Origin: Omphiscola glabra
Lineage: Eukaryota; Mollusca; Gastropoda; Lymnaeidae
Assembly: GCA_964017045.1 (NCBI GenBank)
Contig: OZ024797.1
Coordinates: 17,515,863-17,579,862, forward strand
Length of the DNA: 64,000 bases
Reading direction: 5' to 3'
In this document: positions 21,783-33,203 of the stretch, piece after piece
Layout: each line of letters starts with the position of its first letter
How positions within the stretch are numbered: the stretch's first letter is position 1
Made by a program: the position numbers and the translations under genes
Notes under the pieces: generated by a model
The model's database searches: none
What the model was told of the DNA's origin: nothing
The model's input: the letters and a program-made list of their open reading frames with translations, nothing else

Positions 21783-24700
21783 ATGGCGTACAGGAAAACA
21801 AAACTGGTGAGTTGATTTCTGATCTCATGGTTACGATAAAATCTCATTGTTACAATAAAATCTCATGGTCACAAAAAATCTCATTGCTACAATAAAATAT
21901 CAATAAAATATCATTGCTACAATAAAATCTCATTGTTACAATAAAATCTCATGGTTACAATAAATCTCATTGCTACAATAAAATATCATTGTTACAATAA
22001 AATATCATTGTTACAATAAAATATCATTGTTACAATAAAATATCATTGTTACAATAAAATATCATTGTTACAATAAAATATCATTGTTACAATAAAATAT
22101 CATTGCTACAATAAAATATCATTGTTACAATAAAATATCATTGCTACAATAAAATATCATTGTTACAATAAAATATCATTGCTACAATAAAATATCATTG
22201 TTACAATAAAATATCATTGTTACAATAAAATATCATTGTTACAATAAAGCCGACCATAAGAAGATCGACAGGATTAAAATATCAATAATTATTCACAATG
22301 TAATCTGCATATGGGGGGGGGGGGGGGATCATTAAATACAGTAAGAAACAACACTTATGTGTTGTGTGGGATGTTCAATTGTAGCGTGCTCGGTAACACA
22401 AACGTTTTCTTCACGGTGGAGGCGATGTTTGGTTTTTATATACTCGCTAAGAAACAATTAATAAAAGTAAAAGATAATTATCATAGGTCATGGAGTGATA
22501 GGTTGATCCAAGCAGTGCTATAAGCTGGGGGCAAATGGGCACTAGCCCCGGGCGCCAACGTCAGGGGGGGGGGGGGTGTCATAATCGTATTTAGTTAATT
22601 AAACGATAAAAGTCCCTGTACTTCACAAAATAAGAAGCGCCAAAATCGTCTTTTTACTGGTCCGCCTCCGAGTGACACTTTTTTCTGTGTATTGAGGGGT
22701 GCCATTTTTTTCTAGGCTCGGTCCTGGATCCAAGGATAGTAAAGTCAATAGAGTAACATGAACAATGTCCAGCCGGCACGTATATTATTAACCTTGAGAA
22801 GATTACACCGAGTAATGTCCCATATACTGTTGTTTTATCTGTTAAAGATGGATTCACATAACTTCTATGCAGACAAACTATACATAAAGATTAAAATTTG
22901 TTTAAACCAATGACTGATTTAAATTTAAAAAGCAGATAATGACGTTACCAAATGTGGAAGTGACGGAGATGACTCACTGCCCAGTAGGCCATTTGCAATT
23001 TTAAATCTAGGATGATATTTCAAGGTTGTTTGATTTGTTTTGTTGTTTGTTTTGTTTGTTTGATAGTTGTTGTTTTTTTTTAATGTTTTTTTTTTGTGTG
23101 GTAAGAACACGTTCGTAATACAGGGCCAAATCAACTCGTCACTTGATTATTTATAGTTATTGATCTTTCTTTTTTTTTGTTTTTTTTTTGTTTTTGTTTT
23201 TTTAAAAATCAGATGATGCCTGATTGGCTCAACGATCTGAATCTTATGGACGTATTGTTTACAATGAAAATAACTTGCTAGTCGGTGATTGAAGAAGATA
23301 GTAGGCATCATTAACACTGTTTTATCATGAAACCGAAAGTATGTCAGGATTTATCCTAGTTGTATCATGACTTTTAATAATTAAATTATCAAGCAAGCAG
23401 ACGATACCAAAAAAAGATATATAATAATCTTATTAATCAATTAATGTGAATGTGTTTTCCAGTGTATCTGGCTTATTTTATAAGATCTACCTTCCCGAGT
23501 TTTGAAATGTGTCGTGGTGGATATTTTGATTAAATATTAAAACTAGAGTGACACAACTTAAGAACAATTTACGATTTTGGCGCCCTATGCCGCTGGTGTT
23601 CGCCCCATTCTCCCCATCCCTTTTTTCGCACGGTCCAGGTTACATTGTATATAGTATAGGCTATAAATGGCTATATGGTGAAATACATAGAAGCATTCTC
23701 GTGATTCTGTGTGCGTGATGTCCAGTGCGTGGCTGTGACAATACTCTCACAATAGGCTAAGTTAATATGTGTCTTTGTAGACTGTCTGTAGTCACTCTCT
23801 GTCGACATTTAAATCACATTTGTCCGAAACTGAAAATCAACCAAAAGTTCACTTTTCTGTTTCAACTAAAACGACGCTGAAAATGGTCATATGGCAAATT
23901 TCGGTCCCGAAATTCGGTCTGCCTCTAAATTAAAATATACGATCCCTATCTCCCACACGACAGAACCCTTAATCTCATGTATTCAAGTGCATTTTATTTT
24001 AATAAAACAATAAGTACTTAAATGTGTGTTGCAATTTTTGTCTTCAGAGTGTCCCTGATTACACCTTCATTCCAGGTGGTCTGAATATTGGTTCTCAAAT
24101 TGTAGTGAGGGGCAGAGTAGGTTATGACCAAGAAAGGTAAAGATAAAAAAAATTCATTTCTGGTTGCTGTAGTTTTTTTATTGATAAACAGAGGTCAAAA
24201 TTGAAAACATAGATGAAATTTGTTTTTGAAACTCAAAGTGGTGGTCACGGGTAAGCAAGCAATCAACCTCTGGTCTTCAGAGGGTAAAAAAAATGTTTTT
24301 AAAAGATAGCAAAAAAAATATAATTTAAAAAGTGGGAACCAGTCTCTGCTACATGCACCATCTGGATAATTCCTACCAGAAAAGTTTTTGAATCCATGAT
24401 GTAAAGCGCTTTGTATTATAATATTTAAAAAGTTAATTCATATTGGAGAAAGAAAAATCAGAAAAATTCTTTATTTAGAAACTGCTTACTTTTTAAAGAC
24501 TTTCTTTCTACTCTAGTTTGTCCAGTTTAATTTTGTTGTTGACACATGTGACCCTCTCGTTCGTTCAATTCAATCTTCCTTGTGCTGACCTGTAAGGTCG
24601 CATATGAGTTAATGACACAGATTACCAGCTCAGTATGCTGTATCGAGGGGGGTGGGGTGGTGAGAGATGGGTAAATTGGGGAAAAAAAAGGTAATTTAAA

Positions 24701-27700
24701 AGTAAACAACCCCACCCTTTCCCCACCACCGATAACTACGAGTTTGGGGGGGAGGAGGTGTTAGGGCATTTTGACATTAGACTCTGATCAACGGACGGCA
24801 AGCAGTCGTTAAATTCTACTTTTTAGTTCTGGTAAAGAGCTAAGTCACTATACCCAGGATTTGTAAGCATTCAATGTTTTAAAAAAATCCTATTTAGTAG
24901 ATAATTTACCGAAGAAAATTTTCATACCGGTATTGAAAAGTAGAACATTAAAAAGACTTTCTTTTGAGGATGAGTTTAAATGCCTTTAAAAGTAACAAAA
25001 AAAATGTTGTTTATTTAATTTCTTAAAATTTATTACACAAAGAAAGTTTGTGCATAAAATGTTTTCAATTTTTGTTTTTAAAAAATTTAAGTTTAGTCTA
25101 CAATTAATTGGAATCCTTTGACTTCTTAGAGTGCCTTACTACACTTCTGCAATACTTTCTTTGGGTAATGAATTTTACAAAACTTTAAGAAAATTATTTT
25201 TAACTTTTTGAGACGTTTAAACTCGTCTTTGGAAAAAACATTTTTCAAAAGTTTTTTAATATTATTTTATTGTAAATGCTCCACTGATTTCAATGTTTTC
25301 TTATTTTAAGAATTGTTAGAATAATTTTATCATCAATGTGCTACAAATCAACTTTGCATTTCAAGATTTCACATCAACCTCCAAAATGAGCAAGAGGATG
25401 GGTGTGATGTGGCATTCCATTTCAACCCTCGAACAGATTCGCAAACTGTTGTCCGTAACTCCCACCAGGGTGGATGGCAAGTGGAGGAACTTGACATTCC
25501 CTTCTTCCCCTTCTCACAAGGCTCAAAATTCACCATCAGGATCTATGTTGCTCCTAATGCATACGTCATATTGGTTAATGGACGCTACTTTATCGAGTTT
25601 AACCATCGATTGTCTTACCAGGCAGTCAGATACCTGAAACTCAGCGAAGGGGCAGAGTATTATGAATCCACCATTCAGAACTCTTGTGTAAGTTAATTGA
25701 AAAATCTAAATCATTAATGAAAATCGGTGGTAGATCTATATATGACCCATTTATAACAATTCTTCTCCATAAATTATAAAATTTTTGAGAGAATTTAAGT
25801 TATTGTTTTAAATGAATTATTTTTTTTAATTGCTGTTTGTTATTTCTCAAACCATTTTTAGACCTTTGTATATGACCAATCTACTGATATATGTGGGGTA
25901 GAAAACATTTTAAAAGGCTTCCTAAAAGTTCCTAATTCATGTAGGTTGAGTTTCGTTTTGTTTAAATCTTGACCTAATCTCTGTGCATAAATAACTTGAT
26001 GGAGCTCAGATTAATTCTTCTCCATACAAAACAGCATGTCCCGTACCGAGGTGAGTTCCCGGGAGGACTGAAAATGGGTAAAGCCCTTAGAGTCAGGGGA
26101 TTTGTCAATGACAATGCTGATAGGTAAGTACAATTTTTTATCAAATGTTCTGGGTAAAAATAAAATAAGATGTGCCCTGTACAATAGCTCTTACCACCAA
26201 ATGGCAGAAATAGGGTTATGACAAAATCTGTGGCTACAAATGATGAACATTTATCAATGTTAAATTTTGAAATTATCATTGCCCACTTGTATCAAATTTT
26301 AAAACTACTTTACACTTGATGTGAGTTGTGTTTAGCTGATTGAAAAATAGTTTTATTAAGTTGAATGGTTTTAACATCTGCTTATAAGAGAAAACTAAAA
26401 TTTAGTCCCCAGCTAAAATTGGAAACAAAATTTCTTTCAATCTAATCTAAGAAGAACAGAGTTACTCATATATTTGTACAAGATAAACACACTTCTGAGA
26501 ATGTTTGTTTATAATGGTTTTGTTTAAACCTTTATATAATAATTGACCACTAAATATTTACACATATCTTTATTTTGTGTGTTTATTCAGTTTTGTGTTT
26601 GAATGTTTTATACAGGTTTGAAATTAACTTTAATGCTGATTATGATGGAGAAACTGTTGGCATTCATTTCAATCCACGACAAGACCAGGAGGATGTTGTT
26701 CTGAACTCAAAAGTTGGAGATTGGCAAGGAGAGGAGAGAGGGCAGGGGTGGTTTCCCTTCCAGAGGAGTCAGTTCTTTGACGTTCTTTTTATTGCATGGG
26801 ATGGAAAGTTTAATGTAAGTTGTTTGTGATGGAAAGTTTAAAGTTATTTGTGCCCAAGACTTGTTGTATACCCATTACTAATAAACATGCATTAGTGCAT
26901 CCATGAAAATAAAAGGTTGGAAATGGGATTAAAAAACATGATTTAAACAGGCTTATAATCTAAAAATAAAAAAACTATTGTAGGGCAGGGACATCTTGGT
27001 GCTCCTGACCTGGCCTTAATTATCCAACACTTAAATTAAGTCATGCATATTAACTTTTCTTCTACTATCTACTCTGGATGTGTTGAAGTGACTAAAACAA
27101 AAATCAAATTATTTATTATTTTAAATTACAATCTTCAGAGTTACTGCCCTTGAATTTTTACAATAATTATTTACTTTCTTGTTAATAATAAATTCTATGC
27201 AACCTTGATTATTACTTTTTACATGGCATGATCTGGACAAAAGTGGACAGAACTAACTAGATACTCAAAGTGGCACGGATTGTGTAAATTGACCATAACT
27301 TTATTTCTTTTTTAATAAGGAATAAAAAGTTCTTATTATATGTCTTTTAGATTTATGTGAATGAGAAATTCTTCACTTCATATGCTTTCCGCATTCCACC
27401 TGAGGACATTTTCTTCCTAGATATCAAGGGGGATGTTACTCTAATGGATGTAGAGTTTACAGATCCATTGGTAACTGAAGTTATTTTTCTGATAATTATG
27501 TCTTCTTAAGAATATTTTTTGGTAAATACATTGTTTACTTAAGGATTAAATGTTCATTTCATAGCATGTAAAAGTTGTCAGTCTTAGGGTTGGATAATTT
27601 TAAACAGATGTCAGCTTTATTGTAATTTATAAAATAATTTGTATTGTTTTGTTTTTAATTGCTTTGAATCTGAAAAATAGCAAAGGAGCAAAAAATTGTT

Positions 27701-30700
27701 TATAATCTAGAACTGTAATGTCACTGTTCCTGTCTTTGTGGCATTTATTTTTATGAAATTATTATAAATGGTAGCACTATTATCTAATGGTTCTTTGACA
27801 TCACAATTAGTATCAATGACTTTTAATGGCTTAATTAGTCTTTTGTACAGGCATTGTGCAAATGATATTGAAAGGTTTATCTTGTGACCAAGGGCATTTT
27901 CTCAGATTAATACCAATAACACTTTTATAAAAATTAGATGGGGCAACGCAACCATGTTGTGTGTGTAATTATGGGAAGAGGTGCATAATCTATAAAAATT
28001 GTGCGCTTGGTCATGTATGCACCAAAAGAATACATTTGTAACCCACCATGCTGTGTTCCAACTTGTAGTTGTTTTACTAAGCATTTTTGGATATATTGAG
28101 TGCCATCTGGATTCCCCCCCCCCCCCCCCCCCCCCCCCCCCCTGGATATTGCTAACACTAATTGTACATTGCAAAATAGAGGATAATTTGATTTTAAAAA
28201 TTTGAAATAATAAAATGTACCATATTATTTTTACAAAAGCTGCAAAGCCTTAGTTGAGGGAGTTAGCATGTAAAAATTATTTAAAAGTGGTTAAACTGTA
28301 TTACCTTTCTTGAGCAGGGCAAACAACGTCCACCCTGGAATTATTATAATTATAGATGATGAAGTGATTACTAAAAACGTTTAAATAAGTTACTGCTTCT
28401 GGATCAAAATAGTTTGAGCTTTCTGTTAGTCAATAAAATATTTTGTGTTGGTCTTTCAGCCAAATGACTACATCAAACACATTCCATCTGGCCTGGAAAA
28501 GAGTGATCTCATTGTTGTGAAAGGTTTCTTTTATCCAGAAGGCCAGAGGTAACTTTGAACTTATGTGACCAGAATTTATTGAATAGAAAAAATCCATGCC
28601 TACCTAAACCAATCAAACTCAAACTGTCTCAGCTCATTTTGCAGAATGTAACAATGTATATTTAGTTATGAACAATAGAAATATGACCTTATATCCAGCT
28701 CATTTTGCAGAATGTAACAATGTATATTTAGATATGAACAATAGAAATATGGCCTTATATCCAGCTCATTTGCAGAACGTAACATTGTACATTTAGTTAT
28801 GAACAATAGAAATATGGCCTTATATCCATTTCAGTCAAGTTAAAGAATCTGAATTTGACCTTTTTTTATAAAATGAGAAATTTCTTTATACACATATATT
28901 TGGTATAAAATAAGATGGCTCTGTTTCCATAACTGTTCAGTTAATCTACTGTTTCAATCTTCTTTTTTTTTTTTAAAATATACAATTTTCGTTTTCAGAT
29001 TTTCCCTTAATCTCCTCTATGGCACCACACTGGATGATGATATTGCTCTTCACTTCAACCCCCGTCGCGATCAAGGGGAAGTTGTCCTCAACAGTCGAGA
29101 GGGAGGTAACTGGGAAGAAGAAGAACGACACAGCCTTCCCAACCCCATGGTTGAGATGTTGCCCTTCGAGGTGGAGATTGTCAACAAAAGCAAGAAGTTC
29201 AAGGTTAAAAAATAACTTATTCTTTAAAAAATATATAAAATAACAAATATATTCAATCTATGCTACACTCCAGATACTGAATTAGTCTGCATATGTTAGA
29301 TGAAATATGTAGTTTATTGTGGGGTATATAGAAAACTGCATTTTCCAAAGCTCCCTATGAGACAGGACAAAAAATTAAAACCTTTCTTTTTTTAATATTC
29401 AAGAGTTTCATTATAATGTTATATTTTATTAGTTTCTCAGATGGAATTCTATGAGGAATATATTCTAAAATAATGACATGATTATTTCCTTCCTTGCATT
29501 TCATTTGGATAGTATTATGTTTATCTGATTAATTGCTTCTTTCACTCAGATTTACATCAATGGTAAAAAATTCACCAGCTTCAAAGCAAGAGGTGCTGTG
29601 GACAACATCAAAGGAATTAATGTGAATGGAGAGGCATTCATTTATGAAGTTAAACTGCTAAGAAGAGTTGTAAGTTAACAAGTGCACAAATGGATCAACT
29701 TTTGGTTCACAGAATATTACATTTATAATTTATAGGCCTTCATGTGGACAAAATCTATTCTTGAAAAAAAAAATGTTAAGAAGTTTTTGACAGTATTTTT
29801 TATGAGGTAAACTTGATTACATGGGACCAGGTAGCAATACTTAAAATACGTTTGGTTCACGCTTCTAAAATCTATATTTTTTTTACCATTTCATGTATTT
29901 GTTAAGCTTTTATTTTTAGGTCTGACTCTAATTGGTCATATTGACGTCGATGTAATGACCCACTGTAAATTTAGATTTTTTACAATAAGATATAAATAAT
30001 GTGATTATATAACTTGTATTATAATTATGTTATAATATATATATCTTTTTTTTTTTTTTTTTTTCGCTATGAAAAATATGTTTTTATCTCTTTTCCTAGG
30101 AAAAGCCATTTGTGGACAGGCTCCCTGGAGTTCTGGAACCTGGCTCATGGATCTCCATCATTGGTACACCAAAAAAGAAAGCTGAACGCTTTGCTATCAA
30201 TCTCCAATGTGGGGATGATGCTGATTACGGCAATGATGTTGCTTTCCACTTCAACCCCCGCTTTGCTGGGGAGGACTCTATCAGAAACACTTTGGAGAAT
30301 GGTTCGTGGGGAGAAGAAGAGAAGGAACAACCCAGTTTCCCATTTGAACCAGAAGATAAATTTGAGATCAACATTTTGAGATTGTCTGATGTCTTCAGAG
30401 TAAGTTGTTTTGTCTGATGTCTTCAGAGTAAGTTGTTTTGTCTGATGTCTTCAGAGTAAGTTGTTTTGTGTGATGTCTTCAGAGTAAGTTGTTTTGTCTA
30501 ATGTCTTCAGAGTAAGTTGTTTTGTCTGATGTCTTCAGAGTAAGTTGTTTTGTCTGATGTCTTCAGAGTAAGTTGTTTTGTCTGATGTCTTCAGAGTAAG
30601 TTGTTTTGTGTGATGTCTTCAGAGTAAGTTGTTTTGTCTAATGTCTTCAGAGTAAGTTGTTTTGTCTGATGTCTTCAGAGTAAGTTGTTTTGTCTGATGT

Positions 30701-31223
30701 CTTCAGAGTAAGTTGTTTTGTCTGATGTCTTCAGAGTAAGTTGTTTTGTGTGATGTCTTCAGAGTAAGTTGTTTTGTCTAATGTCTTCAGAGTAAGTTGT
30801 TTTGTCTGATGTCTTCAGAGTAAGTTGTTTTATCTGATGTCTTCAGAGTAAGTTGTTTTGTCTGATGTTTTCAGAGTAAGTTGTTTTGTCTGATGTCTTC
30901 AGAGTAAGTTGTTTTGTCTGATGTCTTCAGAGTAAGTTGTTTACACATTTATTTATTGATCTGTTTTCATCAGTGAAGTGAACATTTCTTAGAGGTGACT
31001 GATATTAACTATTTAAAATAAATGTTAAAATGATTCATTTTCCAGAATTACTAAAACTTTAAATAAGTTATTAATGAACTTAAATGATTATTTGCTTTCT
31101 ACATTTCAGGTTTTTGTCAATCGTCAGTTTTACATTGACTATGCCCACAGAATCGATCCAAGCCGTATTTGCCACATAATGTTGAATGGCGACTGCAATT
31201 TCTTTGAGCCTGAATTTTATTAA
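21783..31223 (+). CDS. Tandem-repeat galectin with four carbohydrate-recognition domains (copy 1)
   Basis: A beta-galactoside-binding lectin of 556 aa. Coding exons: 21783-21806, 24048-24136, 25366-25687, 26035-26123, 26616-26814, 27351-27470, 28460-28548, 28999-29203, 29550-29669, 30100-30399, 31110-31223. All junctions are GT-AG and in frame. It starts MAYRKTKL with no signal peptide, as usual for galectins. Domains: about 9-145, 146-281, 282-419 and 420-556. The sugar-contact H-x-N-x-R motif is intact in all four (H56, H192, H329, H469; HFNPR each time), followed by N and W. The Arg of W-x-x-E-x-R is present in domains 2 and 3 (R216, R354), Leu in domain 1 and Lys in domain 4. Four-domain galectins are known from oyster and Biomphalaria, where roles in haemocyte pathogen recognition are proposed. 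A splice acceptor at 21,758-21,759 implies a 5' non-coding exon upstream. The paralogue follows at 38,832. Confidence 0.95.
21815..22248. repeat. Minisatellite, 19-bp unit, in intron 1 of galectin copy 1
   Basis: About 22 copies of aaaatatcattgttacaat begin within 20 bases of the exon-1 donor. Older variants (aaaatctcatggttac) lie at the left and homogeneous copies at the right. Confidence 0.95.
22513..22726. mobile_element. hAT-type MITE with perfect 8-bp target duplication (galectin intron 1)
   Basis: The element starts CAGTGCTATAAGC and ends GGCTCGGTCCTG. gatccaag flanks both sides (22,505-22,512 and 22,727-22,734). The terminal repeats are weak beyond CAG, but the duplication is exact. 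It contains a G run (22,564-22,576) and no coding sequence. Confidence 0.75.
28114..28142. repeat. Run of 29 C in galectin copy 1 intron 6
   Basis: Uninterrupted cytosine homopolymer; the opposite strand could form a G-quadruplex. The length may be inaccurate because such runs are error-prone in assembly. Confidence 0.85.
28629..28830. repeat. 67-bp unit, three copies (galectin copy 1 intron 7)
   Basis: cagctcattttgcagaatgt and the following sequence through atatggccttatatc occur three times in tandem with a few substitutions. Confidence 0.9.
30383..30942. repeat. 28-bp minisatellite made of the exon 10/intron 10 splice junction
   Basis: The unit is 17 nt of exon end (tgtctgatgtcttcaga) plus 11 nt of intron (gtaagttgttt). 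The true donor is at 30,400. GTAAGT recurs every 28 bp up to 30,932, giving 20 donors in 19 complete periods. Every unit also carries ttcag preceded by a T-rich stretch, an acceptor-like sequence. Diagnostic variants (tgtgtgatg at 30,469, 30,609 and 30,749) recur every 140 bp, a five-unit higher-order period. Reading past the first donor meets a TGA after five codons, so use of any later donor would truncate domain 4. Confidence 0.97.
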
Positions 31224-33203
31224 AAACCAAAACTGAAAGTTGTGATGCTTTTTTTTCTATGTGATTATAATGTAACCTGAGGCTTTCATAATTTCTTTGC
31301 TAAATTTATATAAGAGAATCATTTAAAAATTGTTTCTCCATATCTTCTTTTCACTATTTCCAAATGTAGATGTAGATGTTTATGGAGGCTTCCAATTCCA
31401 ATGATAAATTCAAATACCTGTACTTTTATGATAGTGCTTACTTTATTGAATATATTTACTCTTATTGAACATTAATTATTAAAAATGCTTTGTTGGTTTG
31501 GCTTGTCAAAGGTACAACTAAATTAGTTAATAATTCCCAATTGACATGATGTTTATCAGTCTTTATTGAATTATGTCACTCCTCTTCAACATTGTACGTT
31601 TAAAGTGCCTTTCCATTTTAAAATATTCCTTTCATTGACTTATATGAGCATTCTTCAATATATCCAAAAAATGATGAACAGACTAGCAAAAAAAAATAAA
31701 GCTAGATGGATGAACTACTTATTTGGCACTAGCATTTAATTATGTGAATTAATAAATATATATTAATGATTACAACTTTTGTAGAGTTTTAAACTTTTTG
31801 AAAATAAAATGTTGTTGTTGCCACCCTGCTGTCCATCCAATGCTTCTTAAGACAGGATCACAAAAGAGTGATGCCATTCAAGGGATATGGATATTTATTA
31901 TTGCTATGAAATATTTTTAAAAAGCATGTAAGGACCTGAAATTTAATGATGGTTAATAAGGACAAGATGGCCATGGAATTCTCTCTTAGTTAACATACAA
32001 TAGATGGGATTAGAATGCTATAAGCATTGACTGTTGGTTAATAAGGACGGACAATATGGTCATGAAATTCTCTCTTAGTTAACAGTCAATAGATGGAATT
32101 AGAATGCTGTAAGCATTGACTGTTGGTTAATAACGACAATATGGTCATGGAATTCTCTCTTAGTTAACAGTCAATAGATGGGATTAGAGTGCTATGAACA
32201 GTACAACAGTCAGAAGTTAGCCTACAACTATTTTTTCAATATCTCTGGGTTGGCAGTTAATTTTTTTTTTCTTTAAAGTCTTAGCTTAGTAAATTAGTTC
32301 AATAGTAATACTTCTATTTGAATCAATGATTGCACTACAGACTTTGTCAGTATCTTATTGTCAACGAATGGATCAGAAAATTATTTAATATGCATTATGA
32401 CAAAATTTTAAGTATGTATTAGGCTAATCTAGTTAAATATCAATATAATTAATTATTCGTAATTGTGTGTGGTTATTAAGTAACTTTTGGGGCTGTCGGT
32501 TTATTTATTATAAAGAAAATCTTAAACATGTTTTTTTAAATAACGATGACAGCTATTCAATTTCTGTAAAATACAAAGTTGTTGTGACTGTGATAAAATT
32601 ATTATCTACAGTCACTCAATAATAACTCAATGTGCAAGGGAAGAGTAATAGCATTTTTTACGGACACCGCAATGACCAAACATAAAACCCATTGCTGAAC
32701 TACACATCATTAAACTTTATTAAAGGGGCAAAAGATGCCAAAATGTAGACCCCACCCCACCCTGCACCAGTACCCCACCCCCTAATGCGTATGTAAAAGC
32801 TCTCATCACCCAACCAACCACACAATTAGTTGTTTTTTTTTAAGTATTTAAAGTGTATTTATGAAGTAAACAATGAAATGAAGTCACGTGACCATCAACC
32901 AGTGTTTCGTTACTTCACCTCGGGTGGCACTTTTTGTCTATATGTTAATTGAGGGCAGCATTCTTAGGCTTCGCTTCGAGAGCTGCTTTTGCTCGTCTCG
33001 GCTCTGAATGCAACTATCTGAACATGTTTCTACTGCTGTAATAACCTCGTGATTGCATTTGTGTCTTTCTTTTCCGTGTCTAGGTCTATATTTAGTTTCG
33101 TTTAGAAATAGATCATAAAATTATTCCATTTATTGAAATAAGCATTTAATTTAAACCAAATATGTGAGTTTATGATGTGAGTTTACTTATGATAGAAAAA
33201 TAA
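31224..33203. other. Galectin copy 1 3' UTR and intergenic DNA
   Basis: No gene is seen. An 85-89 bp segment starting ggttaataaggac is repeated three times at 31,951-32,200 with about 90% identity. Confidence 0.6.
31695..31700 (+). terminator. Candidate polyadenylation signal, galectin copy 1
   Basis: AATAAA 472 nt after the stop codon. Others follow within about 110 nt (near 31,751 and 31,803), so the real 3' end is uncertain. Confidence 0.4.
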
